64,000 bases of DNA from Fredericiella sp038205395 (GTDB taxonomy: Bacteria; Chloroflexota; Anaerolineae; Caldilineales; Caldilineaceae). Position numbers and translations under genes: made by a program. Shown here piece after piece: positions 7,715 through 15,397 of this stretch. The number at the start of each line of letters is the position of its first letter. Positions within the stretch are counted from its first letter, which is position 1. Where the stretch lies: assembly GCA_038205395.1 (NCBI GenBank), contig JBBRBX010000004.1, positions 1 through 64,000 of the forward strand, given 5' to 3'. Below the pieces are notes generated by a model that saw only the letters and a program-made list of their open reading frames with translations, was not told where the DNA came from and did not search any database.

Positions 7715-9919
7715 CTATGCCACGCGCACGCGTGCGCGCAGGGCATCCGGGTCCAGCGCATGGCGGCCCACGATCACTTCGTATTCCAGCGCTTCGACCA
7801 CCCAGCCTTGCGCGCTGTCGTAATAGGCGAGCTCGGCGATCGGGGCTTCCAGCCGCACGGTAGCGGTCTCGCCCGGCGCCAGTGGCACGCGGCCAAAGGC
7901 TTTCAATTCTTTGGCCGCCCGTTCGACCGCCGAATTCAGCGCGGACACATACAACTGCACCACCTCGTCGCCTGCTACGCTGCCGCTGTTGGTGATCTCC
8001 ACCGTAGCGGCCAGTGTGTCAGCGGCTCTCAACTCCACTTCCTCCAGGCGCAGGTTGGCGTAGGTGAAGGTGGTGTAGCTCAGCCCAAAGCCAAAGGGGA
8101 AGGCCGGCTGCACGCCGTCACGCTCCAACTTGCGATAGCCATGCCACAGGTCATAGGTGATGGCCGTAGCGTTTTTGTCGAAATAGGGCAGATCCTCAGC
8201 GCGGCGGGGGAAGGTGCAGGGCAGTTTGCCGCTGGGGTTGGCGCGCCCGAAGAGCAGATCGGCTAGGGCGCTGCCTCCCTCCATGCCCGGATACCAGAGC
8301 ATGAGGATGGCAGCCACCCGTTCGCGCCATGCTTCGGTGACGACGGCGCTGCCTGCCATGATGGCGACTACGCTGCACGGGTTGGCCGCCGCCACGGCCT
8401 GGATCAGCGCCTCGTCCTGCGGGTGCAGCGCCAGCGAACTGCGGTCGCCGCCGGCGCCAAAGGCGCTCTCCTGCTCTCCCTGTTCTTCTTGTTTTCCTTG
8501 CTGCGCCTGCATGAGCGCCGCCATCAGCGGCTGCTCCTCCGGCGTGGGCGGCGGGAAAGATTGGGCAAACTGCGCCATTGCGTCGGGGGCCACATACTCG
8601 CCCTCATCGCCGTGGGTGTAGCCGACCACACAGAGCACCGCATCCGCCTGCCGGGCGACTCCCGCCGCGCGCGCCCGGTCGCTGCCATCGTCGTAGAGGA
8701 TCGTCATTGCATCCCCCACGGCCGCGCGCAGTCCTTGCAGCGGAGTAATTACATAGGCGGGAGTGGTGTTGCTGGAGCCGTGGTCGCCGGTGTTGGGCGT
8801 ATCCGCCAGGTGGCCGATGACGGCCAGCCGCTTTACGTGGCGCAGCGGCAGCAGCGAGCCTGTGTTCTGCAGCAGCACAATGCTCTTCTGCGCCGCTTCG
8901 CGCGCCAGCCGGCGGTGTTCTGCACTGCCTACCACAGCCGGGCTGTAGTCGTCAGGGTTGCGTCCCTGGCCAAAGGTCACCTGCTGGCGCAGCAGCCGCA
9001 GCGTCGCATCTTCGATGCGTGCGACCGGCACTTCGCCGCGCACCACCAGTTCCGGCAGGTTGCGCTGATAGTGGAGTTGGAAGGGCATCTCTAAGTCCTG
9101 CCCAGCCAGCGCCGCCTTCTTGGCATCACGCATGCCAAAGATAAAGTCGGTCAATACAAAGCCTGCAAAGCCCCACTGCTGCTTGAGAATCTCGTCCAGC
9201 AGCACTGCGTTTTGCCCGCACCATTCGCCGTTGACGCTGTTGTAGGCGCTCATCACTGAGGCCACACCCGCCTCGACCGTGCGTTTGAAGTGGGGTAGGT
9301 AGACTTCATGCAGGGCGCGCGCGTCGATGGTGACATCCACCGTAAAGCGGGCGTTCTCCATCGAATTGAGTGCATAGTGCTTGGCGCAGGCCATCACATG
9401 GCGCTGCACCCCACGCACCAGGGCCGCGCCCAGCGCGCCGAGGAGATGCGTATCCTCGCCATAGCTTTCCTGCGCGCGGCCCCAGGCCGGGTGGCGCAGC
9501 AGGTTGATGCAGACGCCGCCGAAGTGGTTGCCGCCGAGGGCGCGTAGTTCGCGCCCGATCACATCGCCGATGCGTTCTTCCAGTTCCACATCCCACGCTG
9601 CGCCGCGCGCTATCGAGACCGGAAAGGTGGTGGCGCCGGCCAGCACGACCCCGCGCGGGCCATCGCTGAAGCGGATGCCGGGAATGCCCAGCCGTTCCAC
9701 CGCACCTGCCGGCCAGACATGCCGGTTGTAGCCGCCGCTGAACATATCCGCCAGCCCCGACCAGAAGGGCGGGTCGCCGCTCATCAGCCCGATCTTTTCG
9801 TCCAGCGTCAACTGTGCCAGCAGCGCCTGCGCGCGGGCATCGATCTGCCCCGGCGTCAGCGTCTCGCTTGTCTCCAGCGCGCCGAAGGCAGGGGAGAGTA
9901 CAGCGGTTTGCATATACAT
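7715..9919 (-). CDS. GH3 family beta-glucosidase-like glycoside hydrolase
   Basis: A 734-aa glycoside hydrolase family 3 protein, acting on beta-linked glucosides or related sugars. The N-terminal TIM-barrel domain contains HYALNSMENARF (the family KHF/KHY region) and the predicted nucleophile aspartate in VLTDFIFGMRDAKKAAL. The C-terminal alpha/beta sandwich carries LFGRANPSGKLPCTFPR. A fibronectin-III-like end follows, with FPFGFGLSYTTFTY. No signal peptide is visible, so it probably works in the cytosol on imported disaccharides. AAGGAG lies seven bases before the ATG at 9919. The 190 bases upstream (9920-10109) hold no gene I can support. Confidence 0.92.
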   Translation of the reverse strand: MYMQTAVLSPAFGALETSETLTPGQIDARAQALLAQLTLDEKIGLMSGDPPFWSGLADMFSGGYNRHVWPAGAVERLGIPGIRFSDGPRGVVLAGATTFPVSIARGAAWDVELEERIGDVIGRELRALGGNHFGGVCINLLRHPAWGRAQESYGEDTHLLGALGAALVRGVQRHVMACAKHYALNSMENARFTVDVTIDARALHEVYLPHFKRTVEAGVASVMSAYNSVNGEWCGQNAVLLDEILKQQWGFAGFVLTDFIFGMRDAKKAALAGQDLEMPFQLHYQRNLPELVVRGEVPVARIEDATLRLLRQQVTFGQGRNPDDYSPAVVGSAEHRRLAREAAQKSIVLLQNTGSLLPLRHVKRLAVIGHLADTPNTGDHGSSNTTPAYVITPLQGLRAAVGDAMTILYDDGSDRARAAGVARQADAVLCVVGYTHGDEGEYVAPDAMAQFAQSFPPPTPEEQPLMAALMQAQQGKQEEQGEQESAFGAGGDRSSLALHPQDEALIQAVAAANPCSVVAIMAGSAVVTEAWRERVAAILMLWYPGMEGGSALADLLFGRANPSGKLPCTFPRRAEDLPYFDKNATAITYDLWHGYRKLERDGVQPAFPFGFGLSYTTFTYANLRLEEVELRAADTLAATVEITNSGSVAGDEVVQLYVSALNSAVERAAKELKAFGRVPLAPGETATVRLEAPIAELAYYDSAQGWVVEALEYEVIVGRHALDPDALRARVRVA

Positions 9920-10109
9920 AGAGTAGCTCCTTCTTGCTCGTGCGCCCTCAGAGGACGCAGGTATTGATTCCTGCCGTGCACGGCCGTCGATCTTGCTGCG
10001 GCGCCACTCGGCAATGTACGCGGAGCAGACGTGCCGGCATTCAGAAGTTACAATGCTCCTGCAACATTGGCGCTACGTTCCCACGCGATACTGAGGCAGG
10101 TCTGGTCTG

Positions 10110-10496
10110 TTATCCGCCCTGCAGCAGCGCCGCCATTTTCTGGTGGATCAAATTGACTGCCTTGAGCGGGCGCAGCATGACCTTGAATGCGACGATCTTG
10201 CCGTCTGCGTCCCACTGCAGCATATCCACCCCGTTGACCTGGATGCCGTCGATTTCGACCTCAAATTCCAGCATGGCGTCGCGCTCGTCGACAAGTTCCC
10301 GCACGTAGCGAAAGGAGTCATTGCCGAAGACGCGCAGGGCCGCCGCTAGATAGCGGGTGGTGATCGTCTTTCCCACCTGGGGCGTGTGCACGACGGGCGA
10401 GTAGAAGACCACCGCGTCCGCCAGGATGGCGTCCAGCGCCTGCTCATTGCGTGCTGCCACGATCTGATGCCACTGATTTATGGTCGCCACAGCCAT
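10110..10496 (-). CDS. SnoaL/NTF2-like protein
   Basis: A 128-aa single-domain protein of the SnoaL-like/NTF2-like cone fold. The sequence starts with a helix (INQWHQIVAARNEQALDAILADAVVFYSPV), followed by beta strands ending in the hydrophobic DGKIVAFKVMLRPLKAV. Family members are isomerases, hydrolases or ligand-binding proteins, and the specific role is not predictable here. GGGGAAA lies just upstream of the ATG at 10496. It diverges from purL with 201 bases between the starts. Confidence 0.8.
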   Translation of the reverse strand: MAVATINQWHQIVAARNEQALDAILADAVVFYSPVVHTPQVGKTITTRYLAAALRVFGNDSFRYVRELVDERDAMLEFEVEIDGIQVNGVDMLQWDADGKIVAFKVMLRPLKAVNLIHQKMAALLQGG

Positions 10497-10697
10497 AGCG
10501 TTTCCCCTTCAAGCAAAAGTGATTGAGCAGAAGATTTTGTAGAAAGTTTTGTGTTTCTCATTCTACGGTAAGCGGCTTGCCCTAACAAGGATCGGTCGCA
10601 ATCGTTCCACCTCCCCCTCATCAATTCGCAGGCAATCCGCCGCCAATGGTATCGTTGCTCCCGTATTGCTGCCTGCACCGCCAGAAAGGAGCTGCCT

Positions 10698-13616
10698 ATG
10701 CTTGCTTACCCTACGCCGATCCGGATTGAAGTGCGCACTGCACACGCCGCCGGCCGCAACGCGCACCAGGAGATCGTGCGCGGCGCGGCTGCGTTGGGAC
10801 TGCCGCCTCTGCACGAATGCCGTGTCGTCCGCCTCTATTTTTTGCAGGAGCACCCGGGTGTGGATGCGCTGGAGCGTCTCTGCACCTATTTGTTGGCTGA
10901 CCCCGTGCTGGAAGCGGCGAGTTGGGGGCCTGCTGCTGTGGAAGCCGCTGCTGTGGAAGCTGCCGCCGGCGAGCTGCCCGCAGCGGTTGTGCAGGTGATC
11001 GAGGTGGCCTTCCGCCCCGGCGTGACCGACATCGCCGCCCGCGAACTGGCGCGCGGGATGGTCGAAATTGGGCTGCCTGCCTGCGAAGTCGCCACCGGCA
11101 CACGCTATGAGCTTGTGGGCGATCTTTCCGCCGGCGACCTGCGGCGGCTGGCGCGCGGGTTGCTGTGCAACGGCACTGTCCAGCACTTCAGCCTTGGCCC
11201 CATTGCCGTCCATTTCGGCCAGAATGCTGTCGCCGCCGACCATGTGGAGAGTGTGCCGTTGGCCGGCCTCACGGATGCAGAACTGCTGGCCCTCTCCAAG
11301 CGCCGCCTGCTCTCGCTTGACCTGGCCGAGATGCAGACGATCCAGCGTTTTTACGCCGAGGCCGGGCGCGACCCCACCGATGTCGAACTGGAGACGCTGG
11401 CGCAGACGTGGTCTGAACATTGTGTGCACAAAACGTTTAAGGCGCAGATCGATTTTACCTGGCTCGCCGCCGGCGGCGACGTGCGCCGGCAGGAGACGGT
11501 GGATGGGCTGATCTATCAGTATCTAGCCGCGGCCACCGAGCAGCTGCGCCCTGCCTGGCTGCGCTCGGCCTTTGTCGACAACGCCGGCATCATCGCCTTT
11601 GACGATCACTTTGACCTGGCCTTCAAGGTGGAGACGCACAATCACCCTTCGGCGCTGGAACCCTTTGGCGGGGCCAACACCGGCGTCGGCGGTGTCGTGC
11701 GCGACATTATCGGCGTCTCGGCGCGGCCCATCGCCAACACCAATGTGCTCTGTTTTGGCCAGCAGGATTGGCCCTATGATCGCCTGCCGGAGGGTGTGCT
11801 GCATCCGCAGCGCATCGCCGCCGGTGTGGTGGCGGGCGTGGGCGACTACGGCAACAAGCTGGGGCTGCCTACGGTCAACGGCGCCGTCCTCTACGATGCG
11901 GGCTATCTGGGCAACCCGCTGGTCTTCTGCGGCTGCGCCGGCCTGTTGCCCATCGGCAAGCACCCGCGCGCTGCCCAGGTGGGCGATCTGGTGGTGGCTT
12001 TGGGTGGGCGCACCGGGCGTGACGGCATTCATGGGGCCACCTTCTCATCGGCGGAACTTACGCACGAGACAGCGGAACTCACCGGCAGCGCCGTCCAGAT
12101 CGGCGACCCCATCACCGAGAAGGGGCTGATCGAGGTCATCGAACTGGCGCGCGATCGCGGCCTCTATACGGCAATCACCGACTGCGGTGCGGGCGGCTTT
12201 TCTTCGGCTGTCGGCGAGATGGGCGAGGAACTGGGGGTGGAGGTGGAACTGGCGAATGCCCCGCTCAAGTATCCGGGGCTGGCGCCGTGGGAAATCTGGA
12301 TTTCCGAGGCGCAGGAGCGCATGGTGCTGGCTGTGCCGCCCGCCGCGCTGGCCGAACTGCAAGGGTTGGCGGAGCGCTGGGATGTGGAGTTGAGTGTGCT
12401 GGGGAGCTTCAGCGGCGACGGTATCCTGCACGTCTGTTTTCACGGGCGCACGGTGGCGGAACTGCCTATGCACTTTCTGCACAATGGTCTGCCGCGCCGG
12501 CGGATGCAGGCGGTCTACCAGGACCCGCCGGCCGCGCCCGCCGCCGCTGCTTCCTCCGTTGACCCGGCGCCTATGCTGCTCGCCATGCTGGCCTGGCCGT
12601 CGCTTGCCTCCAAGGAGGCGATTGTGCGCCGCTATGACCATGAAGTGCGTGGCGGCTCGATTGTGCGCCCTTTCAGCGGCCGACACATGGACGGCCCAAC
12701 CGACGCCGCCGTGCTGAAACCGCTGGGCACCTGGGAGCACCGTCGCGCTTTTGTGCTCTCCGCCGGCATCAACCCGCTGCTGGGTCACGCCGACCCCTAT
12801 GCGATGGCCGTCAGCGCCGTGGATGAGGCCGTGCGCAATGCGGTGGCGGTGGGAGCCGACCCCGACCAGCTTGCTATTCTCGACAATTTCTGTTGGGGCA
12901 ACCCCACCTATCCCGACCGTCTCGGATCGCTGGTGCGCGCCTGCCAGGGCTGCTATGACGCCGCGCTGGCCTACCGCACCCCCTTTATTTCCGGCAAGGA
13001 CAGCCTGTTCAACGAGTTCAACGGCAGCCCCATCCCCGGTACGCTGCTGATCTCCGCCATCGGCATTGTCCCTGACCTGGAGCGCTGTGTGACATCCGAC
13101 TTCAAAGCAGCCGGCAGCCGGATTTATCTGGTGGGCGAGACGCGGGCGGAACTGGGCGGCTCGCTGCTGCACCATCTGCAAGGCGCGCAAGGCGGCGCTG
13201 CTCCTGCCCTGCCGCCCGACCCGTTAGTCCGCTATCGAGCTTTACATGCGGCCATCGCCGGCGAGCTGGTGCAGGCTGTGCATGACCTCAGCGAAGGTGG
13301 GCTGGCTGTCGCCTTGGCCGAAATGTGCATCGGCGGCCGTCTGGGGGCGCAGGTGGCGCTTGACCCGCTCTTGGCCGGGCCGGATTCTGCTTTGCACGCG
13401 GACGAGGCGTTGTTTGCCGAAAGCAATGGGCGACTGCTGGTGGAGGTAGCCGCAGACGACGCCTCCGCCTTTGAAGCGGCGCTGGCCGGCGTTTGGTTTG
13501 CCCGGATCGGCAGCGTGCAGCAGGTGAACAGGCTGGCGTTTACGGCGAGCGGCGAGGCGGTGTTGGAACTTTCCATTGATGAGTTGGTGGCTGCCTGGAA
13601 AGGGAAGAGCCGATGA
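10698..13616 (+). CDS. purL: Phosphoribosylformylglycinamidine synthase, PurS-PurL fusion
   Basis: Catalyses the ATP- and glutamine-dependent conversion of FGAR to FGAM in purine synthesis. The first ~170 residues look like two PurS-type domains in tandem (IRIEVRTAHAAGRNAHQEIV and VIEVAFRPGVTDIAARELAR). The rest is the PurL synthetase core with LAQTWSEHCVHKTFKA, KVETHNHPSALEPFGGANTG, GDPITEKG and FISGKDSLFNEF. At 972 aa it is longer than the ~740-aa PurL of Bacillus-type systems, consistent with an integrated PurS. AAAGGAG precedes the ATG at 10698. The stop overlaps purQ (ATGA), which supplies the glutaminase subunit. Confidence 0.95.
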   Translation: MLAYPTPIRIEVRTAHAAGRNAHQEIVRGAAALGLPPLHECRVVRLYFLQEHPGVDALERLCTYLLADPVLEAASWGPAAVEAAAVEAAAGELPAAVVQVIEVAFRPGVTDIAARELARGMVEIGLPACEVATGTRYELVGDLSAGDLRRLARGLLCNGTVQHFSLGPIAVHFGQNAVAADHVESVPLAGLTDAELLALSKRRLLSLDLAEMQTIQRFYAEAGRDPTDVELETLAQTWSEHCVHKTFKAQIDFTWLAAGGDVRRQETVDGLIYQYLAAATEQLRPAWLRSAFVDNAGIIAFDDHFDLAFKVETHNHPSALEPFGGANTGVGGVVRDIIGVSARPIANTNVLCFGQQDWPYDRLPEGVLHPQRIAAGVVAGVGDYGNKLGLPTVNGAVLYDAGYLGNPLVFCGCAGLLPIGKHPRAAQVGDLVVALGGRTGRDGIHGATFSSAELTHETAELTGSAVQIGDPITEKGLIEVIELARDRGLYTAITDCGAGGFSSAVGEMGEELGVEVELANAPLKYPGLAPWEIWISEAQERMVLAVPPAALAELQGLAERWDVELSVLGSFSGDGILHVCFHGRTVAELPMHFLHNGLPRRRMQAVYQDPPAAPAAAASSVDPAPMLLAMLAWPSLASKEAIVRRYDHEVRGGSIVRPFSGRHMDGPTDAAVLKPLGTWEHRRAFVLSAGINPLLGHADPYAMAVSAVDEAVRNAVAVGADPDQLAILDNFCWGNPTYPDRLGSLVRACQGCYDAALAYRTPFISGKDSLFNEFNGSPIPGTLLISAIGIVPDLERCVTSDFKAAGSRIYLVGETRAELGGSLLHHLQGAQGGAAPALPPDPLVRYRALHAAIAGELVQAVHDLSEGGLAVALAEMCIGGRLGAQVALDPLLAGPDSALHADEALFAESNGRLLVEVAADDASAFEAALAGVWFARIGSVQQVNRLAFTASGEAVLELSIDELVAAWKGKSR

Positions 13617-14446
13617 ATACGATTCTGATCCTGCATGCATCCGGAGCCAATCGCGATGGCGAGGCGGCGCGCGCGCTGGAACTGGCGGGCGGGCAGGCTG
13701 AGATCGTGCATATCAACCAACTGCGGGCGGATGAGCGCCGGTTGGGCGATTATGCCGGGCTGCTGCTGCCGGGCGGCTTTTCCTATGGGGATGCGTTGGG
13801 GGCCGGCGCACGGCTGGCGCTTGACCTGCAGGTCTACTTTCACGACCAACTGCACGCCTTTGTCGACAGCGGGCGGCCTGTCTTCGGCATCTGCAATGGC
13901 TTCCAGACGCTGGTTAAGGCTGGTGTGCTGCCGGGTGCGCCGGCACGGCTGCCAAACGCCGCTCCGGGTGACTCTTCTGCGCCCGCACCCGGCAGTCGTA
14001 TGGCTGAAATGGCTGCGCGCCGGGTGACGCTGACGGCCAATGCCGCCGGCCATTTTGAATGTCGCTGGGTGCATCTGGCGGTGAACCGCAGCGCCACGGT
14101 GGCCTGGCTCAGCGGACTGGACGAACTGATCTTTTGCCCTGTGGCGCATGGTGAAGGCAATTTTCAAGTGGCTGGAGATGACGTTCTATCTGATTTAGAC
14201 GCCCGCCGGCTGGTCGCTTTCCGCTATGTAGATGCTGCGGGGGCAGCGGCGCAGGAGCGCTATCCGCTCAACCCCAACGGTTCGGCGGGTGACATTGCCG
14301 GCATCTGCAACGATGCCGGCAATGTGCTCGGTCTCATGCCCCACCCGGAGGATCATGTGGCGGCGGTGCAGAATCCGCTGCCGCACAAAGGGGGGCAGTT
14401 GGGGCTGCCGCTGTTCCAGGCGTTTGCTGCCGCCGCACGGGGCTAA
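13613..14446 (+). CDS. purQ: Phosphoribosylformylglycinamidine synthase glutaminase subunit
   Basis: A class I glutamine amidotransferase that feeds ammonia to PurL. The nucleophile is Cys94 in VFGICNGFQTL, and the C-terminal His and Glu are in LMPHPEDHV. The oxyanion region reads LLPGGFSYGDALGAGARLA. At 277 aa it is longer than the compact ~230-aa PurQ, with an insertion around residues 108-140 (PNAAPGDSSAPAPGSRMAE). Its ATG overlaps the purL stop by 4 bp, giving coupled 1:1-type expression. Confidence 0.94.
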   Translation: MNTILILHASGANRDGEAARALELAGGQAEIVHINQLRADERRLGDYAGLLLPGGFSYGDALGAGARLALDLQVYFHDQLHAFVDSGRPVFGICNGFQTLVKAGVLPGAPARLPNAAPGDSSAPAPGSRMAEMAARRVTLTANAAGHFECRWVHLAVNRSATVAWLSGLDELIFCPVAHGEGNFQVAGDDVLSDLDARRLVAFRYVDAAGAAAQERYPLNPNGSAGDIAGICNDAGNVLGLMPHPEDHVAAVQNPLPHKGGQLGLPLFQAFAAAARG

Positions 14447-14479
14447 GGCTGGCGGCTCCAGCAATTTTTAGAAATGGCA

Positions 14480-14517
14480 CAAAAAAGACGCCGGGTTTGT
14501 TAATGCACCCGGCGTCT
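14480..14517 (-). terminator. Rho-independent terminator of the VWA gene
   Basis: Arms 14486-14496 and 14507-14517 (11 bp) form a GC-rich hairpin with a TTTTTT run on its minus-strand 3' side (14481-14486). It therefore ends minus-strand transcription from the gene at 14557-15144. Confidence 0.8.
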
Positions 14518-14556
14518 GCGCACAGCGACTTGGTTATATTTACGAGACATTGCGCT

Positions 14557-15144
14557 CTAGCGCGAGCGGCGGGCGGAGATTTCTTGACTCAGCCGGCGGT
14601 TGCCCTCGCGCACGCCGGCGCCCGTGGATTCAAAGAACATCGCATCTTTGGCGTGGATCGACAGGGCGCCTGCTGCCGCAATGGCATCCTGGTTGGCGGC
14701 TAAGAAGAGAAAGTCCCAACTGTACTTCTCCTGCTGCCGGCGGATGAGGGCCGACACTTTGGCATAGGTGTAGTCGCGGCTGGCATTCTCCAGCCCATCG
14801 GTCAGGATGGCGACGATCACTTTGGCAGGTCGTTCGGCCTCTGGCGTCGCCGCCAGACGCGCCCCCACATCGTCAATCGTGCGCCCCACCGCATCCAACA
14901 GCGCCGTGCTCCCGCGCGGGACATAGCTGCGCCTGTCCAGCGGCGGTGCGGCCTGGATGTCTACATTCTGCTGCAGCACCAGATACTCATGGTCAAAGAG
15001 CACCAGCGTCAGCCGCGCCTGCCCCGGCTGTGCCTGCTGGTCGACCAGAAACGAGTTAAAGCCGCCAATGGCGTCGCTCGCAATTGCATTCATAGAGCCG
15101 GAGCGATCAAGCACAAAGGCAATTTCAGTCAAATCAGTTTGCAT
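14557..15144 (-). CDS. VWA domain protein
   Basis: A 195-aa protein that is almost entirely one von Willebrand factor A domain. The metal-ion-dependent adhesion site is intact: DRSGSM at residues 13-18, with the later Thr in PRGSTALLDAVG and Asp in AILTDGLENAS. There is no signal peptide, so it is probably cytosolic. Similar stand-alone VWA proteins occur with AAA ATPases or tellurium/stress proteins, but no such partner is adjacent, so the role stays open. TAGGAGA precedes the ATG at 15144. Confidence 0.88.
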   Translation of the reverse strand: MQTDLTEIAFVLDRSGSMNAIASDAIGGFNSFLVDQQAQPGQARLTLVLFDHEYLVLQQNVDIQAAPPLDRRSYVPRGSTALLDAVGRTIDDVGARLAATPEAERPAKVIVAILTDGLENASRDYTYAKVSALIRRQQEKYSWDFLFLAANQDAIAAAGALSIHAKDAMFFESTGAGVREGNRRLSQEISARRSR

Positions 15145-15297
15145 TGGGTTCTCCTATGCTTTGGGGAAAAAGGACAAACGCACGGCTGCCTGCCAGTATA
15201 TCACACCCGAGTATTTTTTATAGTAAGCTAATCGATGCGACCAGAGCTATATTCCCACCAATGACTTACAAATTGCTGAATTTTTTTCTTCAGATTA

Positions 15298-15306
15298 TGA
15301 TATACT
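15298..15306 (+). promoter_or_regulatory. Extended -10 promoter element
   Basis: TGATATACT matches an extended -10 (TG-N-TATAAT) in the AT-rich 250-bp gap ahead of the beta-helix protein, about 90 bases upstream of its start. No good -35 is present, as is common for extended -10 promoters. Confidence 0.45.
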
Positions 15307-15397
15307 ACAGAAGTACTCGTTCTTTTGCATCTGTTAATTTACATTCTTCTTGCTTATTGGCACTTGTTTGTTCAGGTTACTTAAAGGAGGTCTGTGT

